DNA of 64,000 nucleotides. Origin: Symbiodinium microadriaticum (taxonomy: Eukaryota; Sar; Dinophyceae; Suessiales; Symbiodiniaceae). Below the pieces are notes generated by a model. It was not told where the DNA came from, did not search any database, and saw only the letters and a list, made by a program, of their open reading frames with translations. Position 1 is the first letter of the stretch; each line of letters begins with the position of its first letter. Position numbers and translations under genes: made by a program. Positions 1-9,669 of this stretch are shown here, piece after piece. The DNA lies in NCBI GenBank assembly GCA_001939145.1, contig LSRX01000541.1:259518-323517 (forward strand). The letters run 5' to 3'.

Positions 1-254
1 CTTAGCCAAAGCCCTAAACCCTAAACCCTAAAACCTAAACGGGTTTGGGGGTTTAGGGTTTTTTTGGGGGGGCAGAGTGCGGTTCTACGCCATTCCGAAT
101 AGGTTTCTGCTTGACCTGTCGGGTTTGGGGCTGAGGGTTTAGGGTTTAAGGTGTAGGGTTTAGGGTTTAGGGTTTTCAAGACCCTAAACCCTAAAACCCT
201 TAACCCCAAGCCCTCTTACCCTCACCCTGACTGGTCCTCGTTTCGCAGCCGCAG

Positions 255-454
255 GTTTTCGTCCAAGGCCTCGCGATCCTGCATGCTGTGACTCGGAGGC
301 CCCGAAAGGTGGGATGAAGGTAGGTAGGATCAAGGATCCCTTATACAAGGACTGTTGTTTGGGAATATCCCACCTACCTTCACCCCACCTTTTGAGGCCT
401 CCGAGTGACCCGGCCCTAGACCCTGCGACGTCGGAGAGAATATCGATACTCTAG
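255..454 (+). CDS. Two-exon gene fragment split by element K
   Basis: Unrecognised protein fragment. Exon 255-298 and exon 397-454 join in frame after removal of 299-396, giving ...QGLAILHAVTR-PPSDPALDP... and a TAG stop at 452-454. The upstream acceptor is GCAG|G at 254/255. The removed intron has a GC donor and AG acceptor and is exactly the terminal-inverted-repeat element K. The sequence GAGGCC is repeated at both intron ends. The 5' part of the gene was not located; only telomere-like sequence lies upstream. Open frame plus perfect intron/element coincidence makes coding likely, but the protein is short. Confidence 0.6.
299..396 (+). mobile_element. Introner-like element, family K (98 bp)
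   Basis: Inverted termini of about 28 bp: the left end reads GCCCCGAAAGGTGGGATGAA and the right end, reversed, reads CTCAAAAGGTGGGGTGAA, both continuing into GGTAGGTRGGA. The element begins with GC and ends with AG, so it forms a complete spliceable GC-AG intron in the plus strand. Flanking exon bases GAGGCC are duplicated at both sides. Confidence 0.8.
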
Positions 455-765
455 GGGCCTTAATAATTAGAATAGGGTTTTGGGGGATATTGTACTATAA
501 TCATACTAAGGACCTAATCACCCCCCCCAAAACAGAGTACTGGTAACGACCCTAAACCCTATATTATCCTAAACTCCCCAGCTGCAGTTTCCTTTAACCT
601 GGGGGGTCTCAGACTTTTCGAGGTCTCTGCCAGGGAGCCCACGGCCGGNAATGATAGATAGAGTAGTCAATTATTTACGCCCCTAGAGTAAACAAATCGA
701 TAAAGAGCGAACAATTTGTCACAAACCCGCATCCTGGATTCCGGCTGAAATCCCGTAGTGGACAG

Positions 766-954
766 ATGTCCAGGATTGAGCATTTATTTTTAAGCAGCAA
801 GGCCCGAGACAACACCACTTACCTCAGCGATTTTACACCTCCACGCCAGCCAAGTATGGGTAGAACGATATGCCTACATGAATGGAATAAGCACACCAAT
901 GACTGCGGCCTGAAGACAGCCACAGCTGATGCTCGGGATTTATGTTTACGTTAA
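766..954 (+). CDS. Hypothetical exon or small ORF
   Basis: 62-codon open frame from ATG to TAA with ordinary amino-acid composition (SRIEHLFLSSKARDN...) and no telomere-like translation. An in-frame AG|G acceptor lies at the start (TCCAG|GATTGAG), so this may be an internal or last exon and not a whole gene. No family recognised. Confidence 0.45.
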   Translation: MSRIEHLFLSSKARDNTTYLSDFTPPRQPSMGRTICLHEWNKHTNDCGLKTATADARDLCLR

Positions 955-1069
955 ACTACCATAACCTATACTTGTTTAGGTTCTGATGCCGAAAGTAGGT
1001 TTACGGTTCAGGGATTAGGGATTAGGGTTTAATTGGGTGTAGGGCTTGGGGCTGCGCCGCTTGCATTGC

Positions 1070-1273
1070 ACGCACGTCATGCAACAAAGCACAGAAGCCA
1101 CAAGACGATACAAAGATAACATTCTTGAACAAACACAGAACTGCGGCGTGATGTCGGCTGTGACTGCAGAATGTGCCACGGCCTTCAGATTCTCATGCAC
1201 GGCTTTCGCCTGCTCTTTCAGCCTGGAGCAGAAATCTGGTGTCGGCCATCGGGATCACAGATTTTGGATGTAA
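1070..1273 (+). CDS. Hypothetical exon
   Basis: Open frame containing MQQSTEATRRYKDNILEQTQ, a polar, probably helical stretch, up to a TAA stop near 1273. It lies between a TTTAGGG tract and element A1. No domain recognised. Other frames are also open here, so the strand is not certain. Confidence 0.4.
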   Translation, partial: THVMQQSTEATRRYKDNILEQTQNCGVMSAVTAECATAFRFSCTAFACSFSLEQKSGVGHRDHRFWM

Positions 1274-1366
1274 TGTCGTCTGGGTTGTTGACCCACCACT
1301 TTTCTTACATGAAAAACCCGAATGTGCTTCGGGCTCGAAATCAAAGGCCTCAAGCCCTAATCCCTC

Positions 1367-1485
1367 CTTGGAGGCCCAGGGGACTTAGTAAGTCGGTTAT
1401 GCATAGGGTTATAAATTTAGGAACTCCATTTAGGGTACGTACAACTCTACTTTAACCTACCTACTAAGTCCCTTGGGCCTCTAAG
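1367..1485. mobile_element. Element A, copy 1
   Basis: Family A: about 120 bp, imperfect inverted termini of the type CTTGGAGGCCCAGGGGACTT...AAGTCCCCTTGGCCTCCAAG, with a second inverted pair AGTAAGTCGG/CCTACTTACT just inside. Ends fit an AG|GC...CAAG intron reading. No transposase is encoded. Confidence 0.85.
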
Positions 1486-2064
1486 CAGCCCCCCAAGCCC
1501 CAAAGCTGTTCAGCCGGGAAGCTTCTCACTGGCGTCGGGGAAGTAGAAGAAGAGGTTTCCATCCTGGCGCCTTCAACTTGCTCTAGGGCTGATAGGGTGT
1601 TCGGCTTCGGGTTTAGGGGTTTAGGGTTTAGGGATGTTGAAGGCTTATAGGAATTAGGGCATAGTGGTTTAGTGGCTTAGGGCTTGTAGGAATTAGGGCT
1701 TATAGGTTTTAGAGGGCTTAGGGTTTTCTCGGGTTTATGAGGCTTAGAGCTGAGTGGCTTAGGGTTTCAGGGTGTTGTTGCTTTGGCGCCTGGCCTGAGC
1801 GGGTTTGGGACTTAGGGCTTTTGGGGCTTAGCCGCCATCCCGAAAGCCACGGGTGCCAGGTTCGAGCCGGTTTGGGGCCCCTAAACCATAAAACCTAAAC
1901 CCTAAATCCTAAACCTTGGTTGGAAGTTTAGGGTTTAAACCCTAAACCCTAATTAGCCTTTACCCGAAACCTCAAAAAGGCAAAAGCCTCACAGAGTATG
2001 GCATCTGGGCCCAAGTGCCTTGAAAGAGTGAATCTCTAGAGTCTAGAGGCGTGGCATTTAGAGT

Positions 2065-2262
2065 TTGGGCTTGGGGGCCCTTTGGGTCCGCGAATACCTC
2101 GGCGCCGTGGGTCGGCAAAACATGGCAAAAACAGACTCCAGGGCTGTCTTTTGCAAAAGGACCGACAATGCCCTCTGTAGGATTGTGCGTTGGGGGCCAA
2201 ATAAGAAGGCCGTGGAAGGCATCCTAATCGATCTGTCTATTCGTTCAACGCAACAGCATTGA
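2065..2262 (+). CDS. Hypothetical exon, basic
   Basis: Open frame to a TGA at 2260-2262 with a plausible protein interior (GRQNMAKTDSRAVFCKRTDN and RIVRWGPNKKAVEGILIDL). No stop-codon-prone repeat is involved until the first codons. Function unknown. An overlapping minus-strand frame (2058-2282) is open but less protein-like. Confidence 0.45.
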   Translation: MGLGALWVREYLGAVGRQNMAKTDSRAVFCKRTDNALCRIVRWGPNKKAVEGILIDLSIRSTQQH

Positions 2263-2324
2263 GAAGAAGAGCCCCGAATCACCCCGACTGCAGTGGGCGC
2301 GGTTCTCCCTCTGACTGTTTCTCG

Positions 2325-2528
2325 TCATTCCTCCGCTTTGGACCCCAACCGGAGAGCTACACCCACGCGCAGAGTGAAATCTAAGGGTCCTAAGGCTTCA
2401 GCGTGAGGGGCATGCCGCGAATCGTATGGCATACCACAATGACCGACCCTGTACCACACTAGGGGCAGGAGAACCTGGAGAGCCTGCCTATCACCTTCGC
2501 AAACCCAGGACTCCACTGAACAAAACAA
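2325..2528 (-). CDS. Hypothetical exon
   Basis: Open minus-strand frame containing GDRQALQVLLPLVWYRVGH and PLDFTLRVGVALRLGSKAEE before a stop. Composition is protein-like, but no family, partner exon or splice pair was confirmed. Confidence 0.35.
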   Translation of the reverse strand: MFCSVESWVCEGDRQALQVLLPLVWYRVGHCGMPYDSRHAPHAEALGPLDFTLRVGVALRLGSKAEE

Positions 2529-2529
2529 T

Positions 2530-3180
2530 GCAGAGCAAAACAGACACTATAAGACAGTCAGAGAAGTCATAGTATGAGCATGAACCCGAACCTCTTTCTG
2601 AGGTCCCTGCGATTCGCGCGCCAAGCTGACCAGCCTTATCCACAGGACCAGCTGATGACGCAATCGGAATCTCTACGCAGCGTAGTTACAGGCTGAGGGT
2701 GGCGGCTCCGGGTGTGCCAGGATAGCTGGGCCACCAAAGTTTTTCTCGTGTGTTGGGCATGGCAGGGGAATTATGTACAGTGGACATGAAAAATGGAATA
2801 ACCTGCACACCGTCGAGTGTCCCACAACGAGTTGGTAGCAGGCACTCCTCTCGGCTAAGTATGCGGAATTCCCTTCCCGTGCACTTCTCCACCCAGGAGC
2901 AGCAAACCTCATCAAATTAGGGTTTCAAATCTCGTGTCATTTGGAGCGGCGTGCCTAGGTAGATAGAATGATTCTTTGCGCAAGTTCTGCAACTTGCAAT
3001 TTGCTCAATCCTGATATCAGGCAGTGATGCCTCAGTGTAGCTGCACAGGTCGCCTGATTGCCGATTCCCACCATGTTGATCCCTCTTCCTTTGCCTGCTC
3101 GGCACTTCTGCTTCGACGATTGAACACCAGGGCTCGTGACTGGCAACCGCCTCTAAGTCGATCCAGCTAATCGGTTTAGG
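2530..3180. other. Unique sequence, coding status unresolved
   Basis: Little telomere-like repeat. Several short minus-strand frames overlap (one contains CLISGLSKLQVAELAQRIIL, another QRKRDQHGGNRQSGDLCSYT), but none could be joined by splice sites or recognised. Confidence 0.4.
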
Positions 3181-3503
3181 GTGTAGGGTTTAGGGTTTAA
3201 GTTTAGGGTTCCGAATACATGTCGAGTCCTGAGTCTTGGCATACAGATGCCACGCAGAGCCCTCCACGTATTTTGCCACCCAAGTGTCAGTTTCCTAGCT
3301 CCTCGTCTTCTGGACGGAAGTCACGTGCCAACCTTTCGTAGACTTGCAAACCACATAGATGCGGAACAATGCAAGTCATAAACTGAGTCATTGCATCCTC
3401 CGCAAAAACCATGCCCGCGAAAACACACCAGAGTCGCCTCGACGAAGCACATCCGCGACTATCTCGAACCGGCTCTGCACTTCAACTTCGTTTCCCTGAA
3501 AAG

Positions 3504-4047
3504 TCAGGCTCTTAGACTTGTGCGGATGCTCTTCGTCATACGCTTGCGACCGCTATCAGGCCCAGCTGGCGCCTTCCGGTGTTCCCGCGATGTCGCGATC
3601 TCGCTGGGGGCATAAGACGTGTGGCTGATACGATGCAACAGCTGCATCATGAAATAGGCGAAGCAAGAACCAATCAACAGAATCACCAGCAAAAAAGGAT
3701 CTGCGCTCACCCAAAACTTGAAGAAACCGGAAGAACCCAAAATAGGAGAGATTGAAGCACAACGATACTCTCAGCTCTGGCAGATTTTGAGTGGGGGAGT
3801 GCTCCGTTACGAAACTTCTTGACATGTCATGTCAAGCGACAAAGCTTTGATGGCCAAAGCGCTTCTGTAAGGGGGCTGATGAATCCTGCTGTCCTTTCGA
3901 CCGGCGAAAGGGACTTGGAACATGCGGATGCTGTTTAATCCAGAAGCCATGTCTCAACAAGAACAGCCGAGACAACAGAAAGGCAAGCCCACACAGGAAA
4001 GTCAATGCATGTGCTATTCTGAACCTCAAACCCCCAAGATACGGCAT
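3504..4047 (-). CDS. Probable membrane-protein exons
   Basis: Two minus-strand open blocks each carry a strong hydrophobic segment: 4047-3832 with ALTFLCGLAFLLSRLFLL, and 3740-3504 with PFLLVILLIGSCFAYFMMQL followed by a basic, Ser/Arg-rich tail ending at a stop. The two blocks are in different frames, so an intron between roughly 3830 and 3730 is needed; I could not place it uniquely. Inference: part of an integral membrane protein. The plus-strand frames here are shadows. Confidence 0.45.
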
Positions 4048-4570
4048 AGCTGCGCAGGGAAAAACTGGGTATACTTATATACAGTGACTTTCAGGAATAT
4101 GGGTTTTAAGCGGGGAACCCAAAAAGCAAAAGAGTTTTACTGGGGGACCTAGCTATGGACGGGTTTTGCAACTCTGCAAAACTGTGGGTTCGAAGATCAC
4201 ATCGAAGTATGGCGGTCCACCCTGAAGGGTTGAGGTTAAGTGTTCATTAGGGTTTAGGGCTAAGGGTCATTTAGGGGGTTTAGGGTTCAGGGTTTAGGGT
4301 TTATGTCACAAGGGTGTCACCGGGGTCCATAAGGCTCATAGGACTTTATCAGGAGCTTGTAGGGGCCTGGCAAGGGTTCTGTAGGGGGAACAAGAATGCA
4401 GGCGAGCCACCTTTCGTGGTCCGGCTCGCCCATGTTGTTGCGATCAGGGGCCTACCCGAAAGGACTGACCCGCGGAATGAAAGCAAAAGCCTTTATCAGG
4501 GTTCCTTGACTTGATATTGGCCTGCTATGGGGTCCCCGGTTTTGCGACCCCAATTGTCCCGGGATGACGT

Positions 4571-4584
4571 ATGTATATACACAA

Positions 4585-4679
<95 letters not shown>

Positions 4680-4680
4680 A
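4571..4680. repeat. (ACATAT)n microsatellite
   Basis: About 17 near-perfect tandem copies of ACATAT. The long tyrosine/isoleucine and His/Ile ORFs on both strands are translation of this repeat and are not genes. Confidence 0.97.
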
Positions 4681-4707
4681 ACTTATACTTATATACATGT
4701 GTGTCAG

Positions 4708-4714
<7 letters not shown>

Positions 4715-4738
<24 letters not shown>

Positions 4739-4770
4739 ATGATGATGATGATGATGATGATGATGATCCA
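4715..4770. repeat. (AT)n followed by (ATG)n microsatellite
   Basis: A run of TA dinucleotides is followed by about ten ATG triplets near 4739-4768. The poly-Met/poly-His ORFs are artefacts of it. Confidence 0.95.
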
Positions 4771-4849
4771 AAGATCACAAGCTCCTAAAACGGTTGTAAT
4801 TCTGTATTAGAAGGCCTCCGGAGGAGGAGAAAGCCCCGGCCCAGGATGA

Positions 4850-5040
4850 CATATACACATATCTATATATATATATGTATATATGTGCATGTGTGTGCGT
4901 GTGTGTGGGTATCTATATGACACACACACATATATATATATATATTTATTTATTTATTTATTAGTATATACATATTTATATATGTGTATATATGTACATC
5001 CACACCTACATATTTGTGTGTGTGTGTGTCTGTGGTATCC
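4850..5040. repeat. AT/GT-rich microsatellite cluster
   Basis: Mixed (AT)n, (GT)n, (CA)n and TTTA repeats. No coding signal. Confidence 0.9.
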
Positions 5041-5140
5041 CTTCCCTAGGGTTTCGGGGCTGAGGGTTTGGGGCCCAAGGTTTGCTTCCTTCCTTTTTTG
5101 ACATTACACATGCGAACTCTCAACCCTAAACCCCTAAACC

Positions 5141-5236
5141 CTACCTGCAGATCCAAAAACCTACCGTGTTAAGGGTTCGACCCTCTAATGCAGGGGTCAT
5201 AACCTACTATTTTGTAAGCTTTTGGGGTCACAGGTG
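5141..5236 (+). mobile_element. Element E, copy 1
   Basis: Family E (about 95 bp): starts CTACCTG..GATCCAAAAACCTAC and ends CTACTATTTTGTA..TTTGGGG.YACAGGTR. Outer ends TACCTG/CAGGTA and inner TAGT/ACTA blocks are inverted. Two other copies lie at 28840-28936 and 35403-35495. Confidence 0.8.
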
Positions 5237-5362
5237 TAAACCCTTAAACGGGAGGCTTCATTCGGAATCAGCTTTAGGCAACCTAAGGGAGCCCTCCTCT
5301 TAGAACCCCCTCCCTTAAGGATCCCATGATGTGCGGTCAGTCTGAGTCGGAGATTTCCGACA

Positions 5363-5506
5363 TTAGTTAGCCGATGGTGCTTTGCTCGTCTTCAGCTGAA
5401 AAGCCGATGCCGATGCGGTTTTAGGAAAGGCCGCCTCCTCTGTAATCTCCTCTTCGTCCGTGACGTAGGTGTACGTGTAGCTGTAGCTGGACTCGGAGGT
5501 GGAGTC
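5363..5506 (-). CDS. Acidic Ser/Thr/Tyr-rich exon
   Basis: Minus-strand exon preceded by acceptor TAAG|GAC (5507/5506). It encodes DSTSESSYSYTYTYVTDEEE then ITEEAAFPKTASASAFQ and reaches TAA at 5365-5363. The low-complexity, acidic composition is unlike the surrounding repeats and is clearly codon-structured. Function unknown; probably a C-terminal tail of a larger protein. Confidence 0.6.
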   Translation of the reverse strand, partial: DSTSESSYSYTYTYVTDEEEITEEAAFPKTASASAFQLKTSKAPSAN

Positions 5507-5999
5507 CTTACTGAAACATATTGTGCTGCAGACCATTGCTCCGCGGGCTCCATTGTATTGGAATCTGCCGACTTGTTTTAGGGTTTAGGGTTTAGGGACT
5601 AATAACTTCCAACTCCATGCCAAACCACAAACCCTGCAGACCAACACCGACAATCGCCCCCCCCCGGCCCCAGCAGCTCAAAACCCAAACTTTAAACCTC
5701 AAAAACCCTGAAACCCTAAACCTCCAAAGCCCTAAGCCCTAACCTCTAGAACCCCAGAACCCTGATCTCCAAAATCCGACACTCCTGAACCCAAAACCTC
5801 CTCCCTAAACCCCCAAACCCAGAAGCCTTAAACCTCTCATGATTTGCAAAAATAATCTAAAACAAACATTCATACCCCCCCCCATATATTAAAAAAAACC
5901 TTCGAATGCACCGAAACCCTGATTCAGCACCTCGGTCACCCGAGCAGAAGAGTGCTGAGCCTCGCAAGAGCACATCGACTTCGAACCAGGGGCTCCCCT

Positions 6000-6034
6000 T
6001 TGTTTGTTTGTTTGTTTGCTTGTTTGTTTGTTTG
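6000..6034. repeat. (TTTG)n microsatellite
   Basis: About nine TTTG/CTTG units, running directly into a TTTAGGG tract. Confidence 0.95.
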
Positions 6035-6250
6035 CTTAGGTTTAGGGTTTAGGGTTTAGGTTTAGGGTTTAGGGTTTAGGGTTCAGGGTTTAGGGTTTGG
6101 TTTGGGTTGAGGGTTTAGGGTTTAGGGTTCAGGGTTTAGGGTTTAGGGTTTGGTTTGGGTTGAGGGTTTAGGGTTTTAGGGTTTTAGGGTTCCGGGCTTT
6201 AGGGTTTTACGGTTGAGGGTTGCAGGGCTTAGGGTTGAGGGTTGTAGGGT
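6035..6250. repeat. Telomere-like tract
   Basis: Dense TTTAGGG units with TTCAGGG, TTTGGG and TTGAGGG variants; no coding content. Confidence 0.95.
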
Positions 6251-7366
6251 TTAGGTTTTAGGCTTTATGGTTGTAGCTTAGTTGTCCATCATTCCATAGA
6301 ACTAACCCAAGAACGTAAAGGTTACCTACTCTAAAGTTGGGGTGTATGAAACGTTTCTTAATTGCTGAGGTCATAAGCCCCAAACGAGTGTACACGTTCA
6401 GTTTGACAGGGTATGAGATTGTGCCCAAAAGTGTATGATGCACGAATTCGGCTACTAATGTTTCCGGGTGTTAGTAAGGACTGAGGGTCTTGGGTTTTGT
6501 CAGGGTTCTGCAGAGCCTCGGAGGACGGTCTTATAGGGTGTATTTTGTTGTGAACATACTCTCAAAGTGTCTACCAGCAGGACTTTATAAACCAATGACT
6601 TGAAGAAGATTCCCCTAAACGGTAAACCTCTAAACCTTAAACAGTCAAGCCTTAGACCCTACACCCTAAACCCTAAGCAGTCAACCCTTAATCAAAGAAG
6701 CATTGGGGGCAACCCCCGGCCTGGTTTTGGGTTTCCGGCCGCTTGGCGCCAGCGGCCTGCGATCTCTGAATGGCTGCGATGCGTCTCTGTAGTGATTATG
6801 GCGTAGTGTTTAGGGGGGTTTAGGGTCAGGGGGTTCTCATGTTTTAGGGCTTACTATAGGGCTGAAAGCTTAGCGCGTCAGATCTTGTAAGAGCCTCATG
6901 AGGTGTTTGTTTGGGTTTGGAACCCAGGGCGCTTGGTAGCTAAGCGATATCATTGCGGCTAAGAGCCCTACCTGAAGCTATCGCTACCATAGCCTTCATT
7001 CAATTCCCACAAGTTACAGGTATACATTGGATACTGCCCCCACTCAGTAACAGTTGGGTAATATTCATAATATGGATATATAGAGCCCTGAATAGTAGCC
7101 CTATATTATAGACTGTTACTGTATGGGGGCAGTACCCAAAGTATACACAACTCATTAAGTAGCCCCGAGCCTCCGAAGCTGTACATACCTACGTCCCGGC
7201 GACTCTGAGCACTAAGCGCTTCTAGAAGGCCCTTAAGATTAAGGGACCTTGCTCTAGACACCCATATTTTTAACCCAAACGCACCTGCTAAGGAGTCCCT
7301 ATTATAAGCCCCGCTGTACCCTTTAGCATTGATAGCTATAAGCGTGTGCGGCTCCCATCGGCTCAG

Positions 7367-7558
7367 GATCATGACGGTGTGCTCTGCCAGAGTGAGGCCC
7401 TCGAATCCGGGCGCGTACGTGGCGCGGTGCCCTGTCAGGACAGCTCAAGCGAAGCCCGCTTTACTAGGCCCCCGTTCCAACAGTACCACATCTCCCTGAT
7501 TTGTTCTCGGTTTTCCATCGACGGCGGCCCTGCTCCCAATGCATTGACTGCATTATAA
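7367..7558 (+). CDS. Hypothetical exon
   Basis: Acceptor CTCAG|GAT at 7366/7367 opens a frame DHDGVLCQSEALESGRVRGA... continuing through SSSEARFTRPPFQQYHISL to a stop near 7558. Composition is protein-like. Partner exons not found; the C-terminal part may be intron read-through. Confidence 0.5.
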   Translation, partial: DHDGVLCQSEALESGRVRGAVPCQDSSSEARFTRPPFQQYHISLICSRFSIDGGPAPNALTAL

Positions 7559-7559
7559 A

Positions 7560-7850
7560 CGGAATTAAACGAAACACATCCTAAGCAAGGCTGCGCTTGA
7601 TGAGACACATGCCTTCGGGGTGGAGAGTGCCAAACGCCCCCGCGGCAAGTGTCCGTTGGACCTTTTTCCACTTAGGCTGCTCCAGACGCAGCTCTGGGCA
7701 GGCCGCCCACGCCCTCCTGGAGTGGCGCCAAAACCGCAGCAACACCAGAAGCTGCAGTTTGCGGCTGCGGACTCTCCTCAAAATCTTTGCGCAAGCGCCC
7801 ACCAATGGGATGAGGTGGATACGCCGCTTTGAGGGAGTGCAGCCGTCCCG
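7560..7850. other. GC-rich unique block, strand unresolved
   Basis: Overlapping open frames on both strands (minus frame rich in Arg: RRVRSRKLQLLVLLRFWRHS; plus frames rich in Pro/Gln). Non-repetitive and possibly exonic, but I could not choose a strand. Confidence 0.35.
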
Positions 7851-7888
7851 CCATCTATATATATATATATGTATATATGTAGATTTTT

Positions 7889-7919
<31 letters not shown>

Positions 7920-7945
7920 GTATGTAGATATATATATATATATAT
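7851..7945. repeat. (AT)n/(CA)n microsatellites
   Basis: Three AT runs separated by short CA and GTAG segments. They extend the long but spurious ORF 7597-8094. Confidence 0.9.
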
Positions 7946-8059
7946 CATATTATAATATTTGTTTTTTGAGCTGCATCTGTCTGGGGAAAAATGCTACAGA
8001 AGCAACTTTGCCTATGGCGATAGGCAGAAGACCATGCGGCATTCAAGAACGATCTTGGC

Positions 8060-8296
8060 TTGGCATACAGTGGTATCTCCAAGGCACCTTGTAGAAGTGG
8101 CAACACTCTAAGGGGCCTCGACCAGATGACATATCAGGAAGTGTATGCAATGAGTCAAAAGAAAGCTCTTGTTTTTCTGACGAAGGCTGGCGTATGTCCC
8201 ACCTCCAAGTCCATGAGTTTCGTATGCTGGAATTGCAAGAAGCACATGCAAGCGAATGGATCTGGCTTGGGATGTCAAAAACACTCCTGCTCCTGA
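8060..8296 (+). CDS. Zinc-ribbon-like ORF, possible transposase N-terminus
   Basis: 78-codon ORF. After TYQEVYAMSQKKALVFLTKA it carries four metal-ligand-like cysteines with histidines: GVCP, FVCWNCKKHM and GLGCQKHSC. A CxxC...CxxxxC arrangement after a helical segment resembles the small zinc ribbons found at the N-terminus of some transposase-derived and MULE-like proteins. That assignment is an inference from motif spacing only. The ORF is uninterrupted and is followed at once by an inverted-repeat region (8517-8912) with no catalytic domain, so if it is transposon-derived it is a fragment. Confidence 0.5.
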   Translation: MAYSGISKAPCRSGNTLRGLDQMTYQEVYAMSQKKALVFLTKAGVCPTSKSMSFVCWNCKKHMQANGSGLGCQKHSCS

Positions 8297-8516
8297 GGAG
8301 AGTGTCGGGAAACAAAGACGCTTGCAAAAGGGTGCGGGCAAATGGAGGGGGGGGGGGCGGCGTAAACTCCGAAGGACCGTTCCGATGGAGGCGGCCCAAA
8401 CAGCCCTTTTGAACAAATGTAACACATGAAGGTAAATAAACAGCAACAAAGCAATACAGCTGAAACCAGGTGAAACAAAAAGGTAACGAACATGCAAACA
8501 ACAAGTTGGAAAAAGT

Positions 8517-8912
8517 GAAGACTGGATACAGGCCACCTGACTCGGATTTTCCTGCACCCCACACCCGCCCACCAGCCGGGGGAGCCGGGCGGGCTCGCAG
8601 GCTAGCGTCCCTATCATTTTTCCTCACAAACAAGCGAAAAAAGATGTAACCAAGGTGTAGAAAGGTGTAGACAAGTTAGAACGTATGAAAAATGGTAAAG
8701 AAAGGTAAAGGCCACGCAAAGGACAGGTGTGCGTGGGAAATCCTGGAAATCCCGGATCACCTGGCCTGCGTGTGGTGTTTATCTTTATTTACCTTTCGTT
8801 CACCTTGTGCTTGCACATTTTTTACACCTACTGATGGGCACGCTCGCCCGCCAGCCCGCCCGCCTACCGTGCAGGAAAATCCACGTCACGTGGCCTGTGC
8901 CTGGTCTTCACC
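8517..8912. repeat. Long imperfect inverted repeat
   Basis: The arm at 8517-8615 (from GAAGACTGGATACAGGCC through GGATTTTCCTGCA to the GC-rich CCGGGCGGGCTCGC block) matches the reverse complement of 8830-8912. A third, shorter related copy (GGATCACCTGGCCTG) lies near 8752-8766. Between them are A-rich stretches with repeated AGGTGTAGA/AGGTAAAG. The overlapping ORFs of 144-196 residues here read through palindromic sequence on both strands and are not reported as genes. Confidence 0.75.
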
Positions 8913-8929
8913 GAGTACGGAAAGCTTCA

Positions 8930-9107
8930 CCAGCAGCCCTGGACATCCGGACATGCGCCTCCGGCATCCATACTCGGCCGAAGGCCTGCTGCTCCCCAAG
9001 AATTTTATGCGGATCCTAAATATAAATCCCGTGGCTTCGAGCTCCGGGAGGCTGCTGGGCTCCGGAGACCAGCTACTCGGCTCGGACCCTTTCTCTGCTG
9101 TTCTCAA
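8930..9107 (-). CDS. Hypothetical Ser/Pro/Glu-rich exon
   Basis: Minus-strand open frame with GSEPSSWSPEPSSLPELEAT followed by GFIFRIRIKFLGSS. Possible acceptor AAAG|GGT near 9091. Unrecognised; the complementary frame is also open, so confidence is modest. Confidence 0.35.
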
Positions 9108-9378
9108 TGCCGGCCCTAAACCCTAAACCTATAAACCCTAAAAACTCTAACCCTGAGGGTCCAAGTACCTGATTATCATGTACTCTCTCAAATATTAACC
9201 TAGATAACTACCATCCGCAAGCAAAGTACCCTATTATTGGGTCCTTTGGACCCTTAGGGCAAACCCCTAAACCCTAAACCCTAAGCGTTCGAAGTAGCTC
9301 CTGGCGAAGAAAGGCCATCTTCGGAGAGGCTTTCGGCTCTCATGGACCCATGGAGACTGCAACGCTCACTCCTTTAAA

Positions 9379-9455
9379 GGGATCTACAAGGGATCTACAA
9401 GGGATCTATAAGGGATCTATAAGGGATCTATAAGGGATCTATAAGGGATCTATAA
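9379..9455 (+). repeat. 11-bp tandem repeat (GGGATCTATAA)
   Basis: About seven tandem units, the first two with GGGATCTACAA, running into GGGTTTAGGG. Confidence 0.95.
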
Positions 9456-9541
9456 GGGTTTAGGGTTTTAGCATGAATCAACCCGACCAATCGCTGCTAA
9501 AGCTGCAGAAAAAAAAAGCTCGCCTCATCACCTGTAGTGAC

Positions 9542-9669
9542 TACTTAGAGGTCCAGGGGACTTAGTAAGTCGTTTAGAAGTAGGGTTATAATTCGGGTAA
9601 CTCCACTTAGGGTACTTAGAACTGTACTTACAGCCTACTTACTTACTAAGTCCCCTTGGCCTCCAAGTA
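9542..9669. mobile_element. Element A, copy 2
   Basis: Nearly full-length family A: TACTTAGAGGTCCAGGGGAC at the left, GTCCCCTTGGCCTCCAAGTA at the right; the four 3' and 5' bases TACT/AGTA complete the inverted ends. Confidence 0.88.

Noticed and set aside
1-230. A true chromosome end at the left edge
   Set aside because: Repeats are short, mutated and in both orientations, and the same pattern occurs throughout; nothing marks a terminal array.
4496-4810. Poly-His, poly-Met and Tyr/Ile ORFs on both strands
   Set aside because: Translation of ACATAT, AT and ATG microsatellites. Same for 27900-28284 and 59670-60095.
8043-9126. Overlapping ORFs of 95-196 residues on both strands
   Set aside because: They run through a long inverted repeat; both strands are open for structural reasons and no splice or domain evidence exists.
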